Assembly: GCF_020707215.1 (NCBI RefSeq)
Contig: NZ_JAJFET010000001.1
Span: 558,001 to 622,000 of the forward strand
DNA length: 64,000 nt
Direction of reading: 5' to 3'
Source: Sphingomonas sp. PL-96
Lineage (GTDB): Bacteria > Pseudomonadota > Alphaproteobacteria > Sphingomonadales > Sphingomonadaceae
In this document: in pieces, positions 1-8,322 of the stretch
How the letters are laid out: the number at the start of each line of letters is the position of its first letter
Numbering within the stretch: the first letter of the stretch is position 1
Translations under genes and position numbers: made by a program
Notes under the pieces: model-generated
Seen by the model: only the letters and a program-made list of their open reading frames with translations
Database searches by the model: none
What the model was told of the DNA's origin: nothing

Positions 1-126
1 CAGCTTGGCGAGATCGAGACCTTCCTCGCCCAGGTCGGTGGTGTACGCATTGAAACCCTCGGCCTCGAGCATCAGCTCGATCGCCTTGGCAGTGGTCGGT
101 TCGTCTTCGATCAACAGAACGCGCAT
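1..126 (-). CDS. ctrA: Cell-cycle response regulator CtrA, N-terminal fragment
   Basis: The 42 codons visible before the window edge encode the start of a receiver domain, beginning [10 protein letters not shown] and containing YTTDLGEEG. This is very close to the N-terminus of Caulobacter CtrA as I remember it. CtrA is the OmpR-type master regulator of the alphaproteobacterial cell cycle: it binds DNA as a phosphorylated dimer and is fed by the CckA-ChpT relay. The two acidic residues after LLIE belong to the receiver Mg pocket; the phosphorylated Asp lies beyond the edge. The start is ATG at 126. A near-consensus CtrA site lies about 85-100 bases upstream, which suggests autoregulation. The product is partial only because the window cuts it. 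Confidence 0.9.
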   Translation of the reverse strand, partial: MRVLLIEDEPTTAKAIELMLEAEGFNAYTTDLGEEGLDLAKL

Positions 127-210
127 CGCAGTCCCCCTGTTCGGCATCCGGACCCAGACAGGACCGCCGCCGTAGGACGTTATTAACCTAAAGAGGTCTG
201 AAGGCCAAAG

Positions 211-226
211 GTTAACGCGTTCCTAA
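211..226 (-). promoter_or_regulatory. Putative CtrA binding site upstream of ctrA
   Basis: Read on the minus strand this is TTAG-N7-TTAAC, one mismatch from the CtrA consensus TTAA-N7-TTAAC. It sits 85-100 bases upstream of the ctrA start in an otherwise empty 137-base gap. Autoregulation of ctrA is known in Caulobacter; here it is inferred from the motif alone. Confidence 0.45.
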
Positions 227-263
227 GACAACCATAGGGCGAACACCTACGGTTGCGGGAATG

Positions 264-1304
264 TCACACGTCCTCGCCCAATGTTTCCCGCAGATAGAGG
301 CTGCGCACCAAGGAAAAGATCACCACCAGCAACGCGGCCGAGAAGAACAGCCCGAACAGACCGAACACCATTCCGATCGCGATGATCGCGAACAAGGTGA
401 CGGCCGGCGGGATTGCGATCACCCGCGCCTGGACGAACGGCGTGATGAAGTTGGTCTGCAGCAGCCGCACCAGCGCATAGGTGACAAGCGCCCCGATCAG
501 CGGCCCGGTGCCCTGCGTCGCACCCAGCCCGAGGGCCGGGATCATCGCGGCAGTCGGCCCCACATAGGGAATGAACTCGCTCAAACCTGCCAGCAGCCCC
601 AGCGCCGCCGCCGAGGGAACGCCGGCGATCCACAGGCCGACCCCGATCAGAACGCCCATGCTGGTCATCAGGATGATCTGTGCGCGCAGCCACAGCCGCA
701 GCGTTTCCTGCGTGTCGTCCAGCGCATCGGCAAAGGCGCCGCGCTTGGACCGGGGCACGAGCAACAGTGCGCCACGGCGATAGATCTTGGGATCGGCGGC
801 AAAGAACATGGCGCCGGCCAGCAGCAGGATGCAATTGAGCAGCAGCTCTCCCGATCCCTGAACCAGCCCGCCGATGTCCTGTGCGATGCGCGACCCGGCA
901 AAGGCCGCCTCGATCGCCTCGACGATGCGCGCGCCTACGGGAGTTTGCGACATCCACCGCGCGAGATCGGTCAGCAGCCCAGGCAGTGCCACCACCAGGG
1001 CGTTGACCTGCGATCCGAACTGATAGCCGAACAGCCACACCAGAAAGGCGACTGCGCCCAGCACCGTGACCATCCCGGCGGGCACGCGCAGCCGCTCCGG
1101 CACCCGCAGCCGGCGGCCGTAGATGTCGGCGAGCGCGTGAATGACGATCGCACCCAGCATCGATCCGAATGCCAGGATCAGCAGGTTCATCGCACGATAG
1201 AACGCCACTGCCACCGCGCCGATCAGGATCAGCAGGACGACCCGGCGCAGGAAGCGTGCGTCCTCCGCGTCCGGGCGCAGGCGGTTCACTGGCGTTAGGC
1301 GCAC
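264..1304 (-). CDS. AI-2E family transporter (PerM-like permease)
   Basis: A 346-residue polytopic membrane protein of the AI-2E/UPF0118 family. Hydrophobic segments at about 22-60 and 65-90 are followed by a soluble middle region and a C-terminal bundle of helices from about 200. The family signature region FIPYVGP lies at about 255. Members export small molecules or act as Na+/H+ antiporters, and the substrate of this copy cannot be read from sequence. The GTG at 1304 overlaps the end of the upstream LysR gene by 10 bases. An alternative GTG at 1289 would start just after the LysR stop. Either way the two genes are probably cotranscribed. Confidence 0.85.
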   Translation of the reverse strand: MRLTPVNRLRPDAEDARFLRRVVLLILIGAVAVAFYRAMNLLILAFGSMLGAIVIHALADIYGRRLRVPERLRVPAGMVTVLGAVAFLVWLFGYQFGSQVNALVVALPGLLTDLARWMSQTPVGARIVEAIEAAFAGSRIAQDIGGLVQGSGELLLNCILLLAGAMFFAADPKIYRRGALLLVPRSKRGAFADALDDTQETLRLWLRAQIILMTSMGVLIGVGLWIAGVPSAAALGLLAGLSEFIPYVGPTAAMIPALGLGATQGTGPLIGALVTYALVRLLQTNFITPFVQARVIAIPPAVTLFAIIAIGMVFGLFGLFFSAALLVVIFSLVRSLYLRETLGEDV

Positions 1305-2194
1305 ATCTGGCGGAATCGTTCCGCCAGGAACTGGATCAGCACTTCCACGCGCGCGGGCCGAAGGGTTCCAGGTGGGGTGAGGAGGTGCAGAGCCAGGTTT
1401 GTCTCCCGCCAGTCCTCCAGCACCTCGACGAGCGTGCCTGCGGCCAGATCCTCATCGACGATGAAGCCAGGCAGGCGAGTGATGCCAAGGCCGGCACGCA
1501 ACGCAGGCAGCATCGCTTCTCCGCTGTCGGTGCAGAGCGGGCCTGCCGGCCGGATCGTCACTTCCTCATTGCCCCGCCGGAATGGCCAGGCGAACGGGCG
1601 GCTGGCGTTGGTGTAGGCGATGCACGCATGATGGGCGAGGTCGGACGGATGCTCGGGCCGGCCATGCTTTTCCAGATAGGAACGCGCCGCCACCGTATGC
1701 AGGGTGATCGGGGCCAGGCGGCGCACCCGCAGGCTGCTGTCGGGCAGGTCGGCGACACGCAGCGCGATGTCGATCCCCTGGGCGACGATGTCGGTCGACG
1801 CATCCGACAGCGTCAGGTCGACCTCGATCCCCGGGTAAAGCGTCAGAAAGTCCGCGAGCGCGGGCGCAACGCGCGTGATGCCGAAGTTCATCGGCGCGGC
1901 GAGCCGGACCCGGCCGGTCGGCGTGCTGTTCGCGTCGCGGGCGATTTCCTCCGCATCGCGCGCCTCGGCCAGAATGCGGGCGGCTCGCTCCGACAGCGCC
2001 CGGCCGCTTTCGGTGAGCGTGAGCCGGCGCGAGGTGCGATGGAAGAGGGTGGCGCCCAGCCGCGTCTCAAGCCGGCTGATCGCCTTGGACACCGTCGCCT
2101 TGGACGTGCCGAGCACCTGCGCGGCGCCGCTGAACGATCGGTTCTCGACAACCGAAGCAAAGATCGCCCAGGCTTCGAAATCCGGCAGCATCAT
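1295..2194 (-). CDS. LysR family transcriptional regulator
   Basis: 299 residues, the usual LysR length. The N-terminal winged helix-turn-helix (about 1-60) contains the characteristic SKATVSKAISRLETRLG stretch and the FHRTSRRLTLTESG wing. The rest is a periplasmic-binding-protein-like effector domain (about 90-295). It is most like the DNA-binding-transcriptional-regulator group related to DsdC/AaeR-type proteins, with an unknown ligand. The start was chosen at ATG 2194 because a GGAGG Shine-Dalgarno lies 10 bases upstream. A second ATG follows immediately. The gene is divergent from wrbA, so it may control that quinone reductase and itself through the shared 251-base intergenic region. Confidence 0.9.
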   Translation of the reverse strand: MMLPDFEAWAIFASVVENRSFSGAAQVLGTSKATVSKAISRLETRLGATLFHRTSRRLTLTESGRALSERAARILAEARDAEEIARDANSTPTGRVRLAAPMNFGITRVAPALADFLTLYPGIEVDLTLSDASTDIVAQGIDIALRVADLPDSSLRVRRLAPITLHTVAARSYLEKHGRPEHPSDLAHHACIAYTNASRPFAWPFRRGNEEVTIRPAGPLCTDSGEAMLPALRAGLGITRLPGFIVDEDLAAGTLVEVLEDWRETNLALHLLTPPGTLRPARVEVLIQFLAERFRQMCA

Positions 2195-2445
2195 CGCGCA
2201 AGCACCTCCGGCTAGTGGCTGTAGCACTGCAACGATCAGTTTCCAACGTTTCCGTTTACGGCGCGATAGCCGTCCCTACCTTGTAAGCAGAGCGGGTCCG
2301 ATCACGCACCGGGCTCGACAAGGATCAACGAGTTTCCCAGGACGCAGGAACCTGCGGCCGGGAAGGGGGCCTGCCGATCTCTCCCTCCCTTGCGGTGGGC
2401 CCCCGAATACAGCCTAAAAGGGCGGAACAACGAAGGAGACGTGCG
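2195..2445. promoter_or_regulatory. Divergent promoter region between the LysR gene and wrbA
   Basis: 251 bases with no gene. It must hold the promoters of both divergent genes. A short palindrome CCGTTTACGG at about 2252-2261 is the only operator-like sequence I noticed, and no confident -35/-10 pair was found. The wrbA Shine-Dalgarno (AAGGAG) lies at its right end. Confidence 0.4.
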
Positions 2446-3048
2446 ATGGCGAAGGTTCTGGTGCTCTATTATTCGTCCTACGGTCACATCATGAAGATGG
2501 CAGAGGCCGTTGCAGAGGGTGCGCGCGGCGCCGGAGCCGAGGTCGACATCCGCCGCGTGGCCGAAACCGTTCCCGAAGACCTTGCCCGCCAGTCGCACTA
2601 TCTGCTCGACCAGCCCTATCCGGTGCTGGAGGACGTGAACGCGCTCGCCGATTACGACGCGATCATCGTCGGCACCGGCACCCGCTATGGCCGCATGACC
2701 AGCCAGATGGCGGCTTTCTGGGACAAGACCGGCGGCGTCTGGGCACGCGGCGCGCTGATCGGCAAGGTCGGCGGCGCCTTTACCTCCACGGCCAGCCAGC
2801 ACGGCGGTCAGGAAACGACGCTGTTCTCCATCATCACCAACCTGCTGCACCACGGCCTGACCATTATCGGTCTGGACTATGGCTTCCAGGGGCAGATGGG
2901 CGTGGACGAAGTGCGGGGCGGATCGCCCTATGGCGCGACCACGATCGCGGGCGGCGACGGCAGCCGCCAGCCGCACCAGGAGGAGCTGGACGGCGCTCGC
3001 TACCAGGGTAAGCGTATCGCCGAGACCGCAGCCAAGCTGAAGGCCTGA
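2446..3048 (+). CDS. wrbA: NAD(P)H:quinone oxidoreductase WrbA
   Basis: A 200-residue flavodoxin-like protein matching WrbA over its whole length. WrbA uses FMN to reduce quinones by two electrons, avoiding semiquinone and superoxide formation. The N-terminal phosphate-binding loop [10 protein letters not shown] (4-13) and the GTRYGRM segment near residue 85 are typical. The C-terminal part contains HGGQETT and the conserved HHG region. The ATG at 2446 has an AAGGAG ribosome binding site seven bases upstream. An in-frame codon at 2395 would add 17 basic residues that the family lacks. It is divergent from the LysR gene and convergent with the VanY-like gene. Confidence 0.93.
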   Translation: MAKVLVLYYSSYGHIMKMAEAVAEGARGAGAEVDIRRVAETVPEDLARQSHYLLDQPYPVLEDVNALADYDAIIVGTGTRYGRMTSQMAAFWDKTGGVWARGALIGKVGGAFTSTASQHGGQETTLFSIITNLLHHGLTIIGLDYGFQGQMGVDEVRGGSPYGATTIAGGDGSRQPHQEELDGARYQGKRIAETAAKLKA

Positions 3049-3057
3049 ACCACACGG

Positions 3058-3087
3058 CGCCCGCTGCTCCACGAGCGGCGGGCGTCA
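3058..3087. terminator. Hairpin between convergent genes
   Basis: A GC-rich inverted repeat (GCCCGCTGCT paired with AGCGGCGGGC, one mismatch) lies between the converging wrbA and VanY-like genes. There is no clear T-run on either strand, so it is at best a weak bidirectional terminator. Confidence 0.4.
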
Positions 3088-3936
3088 GCCTTGTGGCGCT
3101 GGTGCTGCTGCCTGCGGCTGCACCGGTGCTGCGGGCGCGCGCAAGCGCTTGTCCTCCGGTCGGTTCGGAAAGGCCGGGAAGCGCGCTGCGGCCGGTGCGA
3201 ACAGCGCGCGCGGCACTGCGGCGCCCGGTGCGTTCGGCGTCCGGCCGACCCAGCGCCAGTGCCATGGCTCCCACTTCACCTGCTGCTTGTTGCCGGCCGG
3301 GAAAGACTGTTCGAACCCGAACTCGGCCGCGTGGGCGATGATCCAGCGCCCGACAGGCGTTGCGGCAAAGCATGCCTCGGCATCCGGGCAGCCATTGCGG
3401 TCGCGCGTGCCGAAATCGACGACATAGCCGGTGGCATGTTCGCTGAACCCCGGCGGGGCCGACGCCCAGGCGCGCTCGCGAAACGTGTTGCTCTCGTCCG
3501 GGTTGATCCCGCCGCAGAAGGTCTGGCGCTGCAGCCGGATCGAGCGGTGGCACGACACGGCGCGTATCTTGCCCGCGACCGCCGGGTCCATGTTCGCGCG
3601 GGCGAGCAGCGCCTGCAGGTCGGCGAGCATCGCCGGATGGATGCGGCAGCTGCCGTCGCTCGAGAAGTCCGCCGGCGCGGCGATCAGCGCGGTTTCGGTC
3701 GTATCGGGATAGGGGAAGTGGTTGAACAGTCGCCCGTCCGGGCCGGGCTGCACCACGCCGCGCTCGCACAGGGCAATCGGCGCGCGGTTGACCGCCACGG
3801 CCGGTGGCGGCGGTGGCGGAGCAAGCGGCTGGACGGGCGCCGGCACCACTGGCGGCTCGACCGGAACCGGCTTGGGCGCCTGGCAGGCGGCGAGCGCCAG
3901 CACCAGCGCAGCGGACATCCGCAGGGAGTGACGCAC
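3085..3936 (-). CDS. VanY/extensin-like peptidase family lipoprotein
   Basis: 283 residues. The N-terminus is a lipoprotein signal ending in the lipobox LAAC (Cys at about residue 19), followed by a proline-rich linker (about 20-55). The core contains an M15/extensin-like domain with conserved cysteines, a C-H-R-S-I-R segment, EHATGYVVDFG and EPWHWRWVG. The His/Asp and His positions match the Zn ligands of VanY-type D,D-carboxypeptidases. It probably acts on peptidoglycan, anchored to a membrane facing the periplasm. The GTG at 3936 was chosen because a perfect AGGAGG lies six bases upstream; the later ATG at 3918 has none. Extensin-like family is the more cautious label. Confidence 0.8.
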   Translation of the reverse strand: MRHSLRMSAALVLALAACQAPKPVPVEPPVVPAPVQPLAPPPPPPAVAVNRAPIALCERGVVQPGPDGRLFNHFPYPDTTETALIAAPADFSSDGSCRIHPAMLADLQALLARANMDPAVAGKIRAVSCHRSIRLQRQTFCGGINPDESNTFRERAWASAPPGFSEHATGYVVDFGTRDRNGCPDAEACFAATPVGRWIIAHAAEFGFEQSFPAGNKQQVKWEPWHWRWVGRTPNAPGAAVPRALFAPAAARFPAFPNRPEDKRLRAPAAPVQPQAAAPAPQG

Positions 3937-4023
3937 TTCCAACCTCCTGAACGCGCGGCGGCAGAGCCCGCTTTCGGCACCTGCGCTCTGGCATGTCGGC
4001 GGCTGCGGTGGCAAGGACCTCGC

Positions 4024-4674
4024 ATGCTGGATGACCTTGTGCTCTTTATCGACGGCGAAGCGATCGTGATCGACAAGCCTGCCGGCCTGCCCGTCGATCG
4101 CCCGCGCGACCGCAGCCCCAGCATCGAATCACGGCTCGACGAGCTGACCTTCGGCTTCCAGCGGCTGCCGACGCCGGTTCACCGGCTTGACCGCGACACC
4201 AGCGGCTGCCTGTTGCTCGCCCGCAATCCCAAGGCACACGCCCGTTTCCAGCAGGCGTTCGAAGGCGGGCTGGTGCAGAAACGCTACCTGGCCGTGCTTG
4301 ATGGCGTGCCCTCCGAAAGCTCCGGCACGATCGACCTGCCGCTCGCCAAGGTGAGCAGCATCGAGGATGGCTGGCGCATGGTCGGTCATCCCAAGGGCAA
4401 GCCCGCGCGGACCAACTGGAAGCTGTTGCGCAGCGAGGGCGGCTGCGCGCTGGTCGCCTTCTTCCCGGAAACCGGCCGCACCCACCAGATCCGCGTCCAT
4501 GCGGCCGAAGCGCTCGGCGCGCCGGTGGTAGGAGACCCGGTCTATGGCCGGGGCGGCGCTGCGATGCTGCTCCACGCGGCGCAGCTCACCGTGCCGCGCG
4601 GCGCCAAGCCGCCGGTCGAGGCGACCGCGCCGCTGCCGCCAAGCTTTGCGGCCGCGGGCTTCGAGGACAGCTGA
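4024..4674 (+). CDS. RluA family pseudouridine synthase
   Basis: 216 residues, a single catalytic domain with no S4 domain. The catalytic motif HRLDRDTSG (about residues 56-64) carries the nucleophilic Asp of the RluA family. RTHQIRVH and the following GDPVYG complete the family pattern. It isomerises uridine to pseudouridine in rRNA or tRNA, and the exact target cannot be inferred. The ATG at 4024 begins MLDDLVLFIDGEAIVIDKP, where the IDKP motif is the usual beginning of the domain. The arfB gene follows after 12 bases, so the two are probably cotranscribed. Confidence 0.9.
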   Translation: MLDDLVLFIDGEAIVIDKPAGLPVDRPRDRSPSIESRLDELTFGFQRLPTPVHRLDRDTSGCLLLARNPKAHARFQQAFEGGLVQKRYLAVLDGVPSESSGTIDLPLAKVSSIEDGWRMVGHPKGKPARTNWKLLRSEGGCALVAFFPETGRTHQIRVHAAEALGAPVVGDPVYGRGGAAMLLHAAQLTVPRGAKPPVEATAPLPPSFAAAGFEDS

Positions 4675-4686
4675 GACGCCGCGCGC

Positions 4687-5112
4687 ATGGTCGCGATCCC
4701 GATCACCCGCTCGATCCACATCGACAGCGACGAACTCGTCGAGAGCTTCACGCGCGCGAGCGGGCCCGGCGGGCAGCACGTCAACACCACCGACAGCGCG
4801 GTGCTGCTGCGCTTCGACGTCGCGGCCTCGCCGAACCTGCCGGAAGCGGTGAAGAACCGCCTCGCCGAGCTGGCCGGATCGCGGATGACGCGGGAAGGCG
4901 TGCTGGTCTTGCGCAGCGAGGGGGCGCGTTCCCAGCTTCTCAACCGCGAGGAGGTGCGCGAACGGCTGGTCGCCCTGATCCGGGATGCGACCTTTGTGCC
5001 GCGCAAGCGCAAAGCCACCAAGCCAAGCCGCGCCGCCAAGGCGCGGCGGGTCGACGAAAAAAAAGGCCGCAGCGCGGTCAAGGCCGGGCGCGGCAAGGTC
5101 CGCATCGACTAG
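4687..5112 (+). CDS. arfB: Alternative ribosome-rescue factor ArfB (peptidyl-tRNA hydrolase)
   Basis: 141 residues, the normal size for ArfB/YaeJ. The release-factor GGQ motif lies at residues 28-30 in SGPGGQHVN; its Gln is needed to hydrolyse peptidyl-tRNA on stalled ribosomes. The C-terminal 35 residues are rich in Lys and Arg, matching the tail that enters the empty mRNA channel of non-stop ribosomes. It lies 12 bases downstream of the pseudouridine synthase and 25 bases upstream of the methionine sulfoxide reductase, in the same direction. Confidence 0.94.
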   Translation: MVAIPITRSIHIDSDELVESFTRASGPGGQHVNTTDSAVLLRFDVAASPNLPEAVKNRLAELAGSRMTREGVLVLRSEGARSQLLNREEVRERLVALIRDATFVPRKRKATKPSRAAKARRVDEKKGRSAVKAGRGKVRID

Positions 5113-5137
5113 CCCGGCACCAGAGTAAAGGAACGCC

Positions 5138-5629
5138 ATGTACGTCTTCGACATCGCCGCCGGGTCCAAGCAGGAGCTGTACCGCGAGCTGGCGGGCGCG
5201 CTGGACGCGCTCACCGCCGACGAGCCGGATGCAGTCGCCAACATGGCGAACGCCGCCGCGCTGCTGTGGGAATATCTGCCCGACCTCAACTGGTCCGGCT
5301 TCTACCGCAACGTCGCCGACGAACTGGTGCTCGGGCCGTTCCAGGGGAAGGCGGCGTGCATCCGCATTCCGTTCGGCAAGGGCGTGTGCGGGGCCGCGGC
5401 CTCGACGCGCGAGACACAGAGGGTCGAGGACGTGCATGCCTTTCCGGGCCACATCGCCTGCGATGCCGCGAGCCGGTCCGAGCTGGTGGTCCCGATCGTG
5501 CACGACGGCCGGCTGCTCGGCGTGCTCGACCTCGACAGCCCCTCGCCAGCGCGTTTCGACGCGGAGGATGCGGCCGGGTGCGAGATGCTGATGCAGCGCC
5601 TTGCTCCCCGGATCGCTGCTGCCGGCTGA
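5138..5629 (+). CDS. msrC: Free methionine-(R)-sulfoxide reductase (GAF domain)
   Basis: 163 residues, one GAF domain. Three cysteines at 74, 84 and 108 have the same 10- and 24-residue spacing as the catalytic cysteines of E. coli fRMsr (84, 94, 118). The enzyme reduces free L-methionine-(R)-S-oxide with thioredoxin as reductant. NWSGFY (about 51-56) and the final LGVLDLDSP are family hallmarks. An AAAGGAA ribosome binding site precedes the ATG. It ends the short rightward run that starts with the pseudouridine synthase and is followed by a REP-type repeat. Confidence 0.92.
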   Translation: MYVFDIAAGSKQELYRELAGALDALTADEPDAVANMANAAALLWEYLPDLNWSGFYRNVADELVLGPFQGKAACIRIPFGKGVCGAAASTRETQRVEDVHAFPGHIACDAASRSELVVPIVHDGRLLGVLDLDSPSPARFDAEDAAGCEMLMQRLAPRIAAAG

Positions 5630-5662
5630 GCGGCTTCAGTCGGGCCGTGGTGACAGCCCCTG

Positions 5663-5754
5663 CCGTGCTCCCGCGAAGGCGGGAGCCCAGGGCGTCGACC
5701 GTCGCAAGCGGTTTCTCTGCTTGGCTCTGGATCCCTGCCTGCGCAGGGATACGG
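5663..5754. repeat. Composite REP-type element, copy 1
   Basis: About 92 bases made of two imperfect palindromes: CTCCCGCGAAGGCGGGAG, and ATCCCTGCCTGCGCAGGGAT. They are separated by a spacer that includes TCTGCTTGG and CTGGATCC. The same arrangement recurs at 23675-23764 and, inverted, at 55523-55617 and 59515-59605. It fills most of the gap between two convergent genes. Confidence 0.8.
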
Positions 5755-5795
5755 TAGTTTGTGGGGCGCCTGTCTTACCGTAAGCAAGGACCGTC

Positions 5796-6422
5796 TCAGC
5801 CGGCGAGTTTTGGCGCCGGCTCCGGCGTTGCACTCGCCTCCGGTGCCGGCTGCGGCAGCGCCACCGTGATGCCGACGCGGCGATTGCGGGCGCGGCCGGC
5901 CTTGTCGTCGCTGCCGTCCGGCTTCGCATTGGGCGCGACCGGGCGCGCTTCGCCCAGTGCGATCACCGTGATGCGATCCTTCGCCACGCCCTTGCCGACC
6001 AGATAATCGCGGACCGCTTCCGCACGGCGGCGGGAGGCGCGCAGGTTCTTGGCGTCATCGCCCTTGGAGTCGCTATGGCCCCGCAGGGTGATCGGTCCGC
6101 CGGCCTGCAATGCCGGTTCGGCCAGCAGCGCGTCGAGCGCGGCCGTGGCTGCGGCGTCAAGCGCCACGCCGGCGGGAAACTGCACGTCCTGCTCGATCGG
6201 CTCCAGCGGCGGCTGGGTGGGCTCGGGGTTCGGTTCGGCTTCGGGCCGGATGATCGACTTGCCTTCGGACGTGGGTTCCGGCGCCCGTTCGAGATTCGCG
6301 ACCGCCGTCTCTGCGCTGTTCTCCGCCGCCGGCAGCTCCGCCTGCTTGCCGGAAGGGCCGCATCCTGCCAGCAGCGCGGCAAGCACGCCCGTGGCCGCGG
6401 CCTGGCCCCAACTCTGTTTCAT
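5796..6422 (-). CDS. OmpA family lipoprotein
   Basis: 208 residues. The signal peptide ends in the lipobox LAGC (Cys21), so the mature protein is lipidated. A proline/glutamate-rich linker (about 25-80) leads to a C-terminal OmpA/MotB peptidoglycan-binding domain (about 85-195). That domain has LRGHSDSKGDD and NLRASRRRAEAV, matching the pattern that contacts diaminopimelate. It probably tethers the outer membrane to peptidoglycan. The ATG overlaps the antiporter stop by four bases, so it is cotranscribed downstream of that gene. Confidence 0.88.
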   Translation of the reverse strand: MKQSWGQAAATGVLAALLAGCGPSGKQAELPAAENSAETAVANLERAPEPTSEGKSIIRPEAEPNPEPTQPPLEPIEQDVQFPAGVALDAAATAALDALLAEPALQAGGPITLRGHSDSKGDDAKNLRASRRRAEAVRDYLVGKGVAKDRITVIALGEARPVAPNAKPDGSDDKAGRARNRRVGITVALPQPAPEASATPEPAPKLAG

Positions 6423-8245
6423 CGATCCTCCCCTTTCTGGTTCTCGGTCCTGGCGTCCGGCTCCCGCACCCTGGGCGGCGCATAGGAGACGATGACATCG
6501 CCGGGCTGCGGCGTAGGCCGGCTGGCATGGGTGAAGAAGCGCAACGTGCCGTTCTTGCGCAGCAGCAGCAGCATGTCGGCATCGTCGGGCAGTACGGCCT
6601 TGGCATCGGCAAAGTCGAACTGCTCGCTGATGCGGGTCTTGCGGAACGACCAGCCGGCGCGCTCACGCTCGGTGATCTCCTCGACGCCCAGGCCCGAGGC
6701 GAACAGCGCGCGGCCGCGCAGCGTTTCGGGCAAGGCGCGAGGGCCCTCGCTGGCATCGCCGAGCTGATACACCGAATCACGCCCGATCTCCGGCGCGAAC
6801 TCGCTGCACACCAGCGCGTTATAGGCCTCGTTCTCCGAGGTCGCAGCCAGCACCTGGAACTGGTCCAGCTCCAGCTGGTCCTCGGTCGCCTCGGCCAGGA
6901 TCTCCCCGTGATAGGTCGGGATGCCGCGCTGCCGTGCAGGGGCCAGCCGCTGCCAGCTGCTGTCGCTCACCAGCACCGGCACCTCCAGCGAGCGCAGATG
7001 CTCGGCCAGCTCCAGGCTCCAGTTGGTGCTGCCGACGATCAGCAGGCCCTTGTCGCTGGCGCCCGTTACCTTCAGCCAGCGCGCCACGGTGCGGATGCTG
7101 AAGCCATGGGCGATGATGGTCGTCACCACGACGGCAAAGGACAGCGTCACCAGAATGTCGCCGTCGCTATAGCCCAGATGGTCGAGCCGCAACGCGAACA
7201 GGCCCGACACGGCAACCGCCACGACGCCGCGCGGCGCGATCCAGGCGATCAGCAGCCGCTCGTTCCACGGCACGCGGCTGAACGCCAGGCTGAGCAGAAC
7301 GGTGGCCGGGCGAACGAACAGCAGCAGCGCCACCAGCAGCCCGGCAAAGCGCCACTCGAACCGCTGCAGCACCTCCAGGTCGAGCTGCGCGGACAGCAGC
7401 ACGAACACGCCGGAGATCAGCAGAACCGTGATGTTCTCCTTGAACGAATGCACGTCTCGCAGCGAATCGAACCGCATGTTGGCGAGCGCCACGCCCATCA
7501 CCGTCACCGCAAGCAGCCCGGTTTCCTGCTGGATGAGGTTGGAGAGCACAAAGGTGCCGATCACCGCGACCAGCAGCACCGGTGCCTTCAGATATTCGGG
7601 CACATGCCCGCGCGGAAAGATCCAGGCGATCGCACGGGCGACGATGTAGCCGATCAGGCCCGCAAGCACTGCGGCGGCGAGCAGCGAGACGATGACCCCG
7701 CCGAGCGAGCCGCCAGCCTCGGACCGGCGAAGATATTCATAGGTGATGACCGCACACAGCGCACCGAACGGATCGTTGACGATCGCTTCCCACTTCAGGA
7801 TCGCGCGCGGGCGGGCGGCGACGTTACTCTGGCGAAGAAGCGGCAGCACGACCGTGGGTCCGGTCACGACCATGATGCCGGCGAACAGGATCGCCACCGG
7901 CCACACCAGTCCGGCGATATAGTAGCAGGCGAGCGTCCCCAGCACCCAGCCGACCGGGATGCCGATCAGCGCCAGCCGCGTGACGGCCCCCTCCGTCTTG
8001 CGCAGCTCGCGGAAGTTGAGGCTGAGGCCGCCTTCGAACAGGATCACCGCCACCGCGATCGAGATAGCCGGTTCGAGCAAGGGGCCGAACGCGGCATGCG
8101 GGTCGATCAGGCCAGTGACCGGTCCCGCAAAGATCCCCGCCACCAGCATCAGCGCAATGGCCGGCCAGCCGGTCCGCCAGGCAATCCACTGCGCGCCGAT
8201 GCCGAGAACGCCGATCAGCGCGATGATGAGAGCCTGTTGTTGCAT
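6419..8245 (-). CDS. Cation/proton antiporter with TrkA-N regulatory domain
   Basis: 608 residues. The N-terminal half (about 1-390) is a 12-13 helix Na+/H+ exchanger domain with VNDPFGA (about 158-164), where the acidic residue of the ND pair is expected to carry the ion. The C-terminal part (about 400-600) begins with a nucleotide-binding GLLIVGSTNWS segment of the TrkA-N type and ends in a TrkA-C-like region. It probably exchanges K+ or Na+ for protons across the inner membrane, with gating by a bound nucleotide. Ion specificity cannot be read. The OmpA gene overlaps its end. Confidence 0.88.
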   Translation of the reverse strand: MQQQALIIALIGVLGIGAQWIAWRTGWPAIALMLVAGIFAGPVTGLIDPHAAFGPLLEPAISIAVAVILFEGGLSLNFRELRKTEGAVTRLALIGIPVGWVLGTLACYYIAGLVWPVAILFAGIMVVTGPTVVLPLLRQSNVAARPRAILKWEAIVNDPFGALCAVITYEYLRRSEAGGSLGGVIVSLLAAAVLAGLIGYIVARAIAWIFPRGHVPEYLKAPVLLVAVIGTFVLSNLIQQETGLLAVTVMGVALANMRFDSLRDVHSFKENITVLLISGVFVLLSAQLDLEVLQRFEWRFAGLLVALLLFVRPATVLLSLAFSRVPWNERLLIAWIAPRGVVAVAVSGLFALRLDHLGYSDGDILVTLSFAVVVTTIIAHGFSIRTVARWLKVTGASDKGLLIVGSTNWSLELAEHLRSLEVPVLVSDSSWQRLAPARQRGIPTYHGEILAEATEDQLELDQFQVLAATSENEAYNALVCSEFAPEIGRDSVYQLGDASEGPRALPETLRGRALFASGLGVEEITERERAGWSFRKTRISEQFDFADAKAVLPDDADMLLLLRKNGTLRFFTHASRPTPQPGDVIVSYAPPRVREPDARTENQKGEDR

Positions 8246-8322
8246 CGGGCTGCGATAGCCATCGAGGGTCGGTGTCGCAAATCCGGCTGCATTTGGCGGC
8301 GGACGCGGCTATCGCGCCCAAT

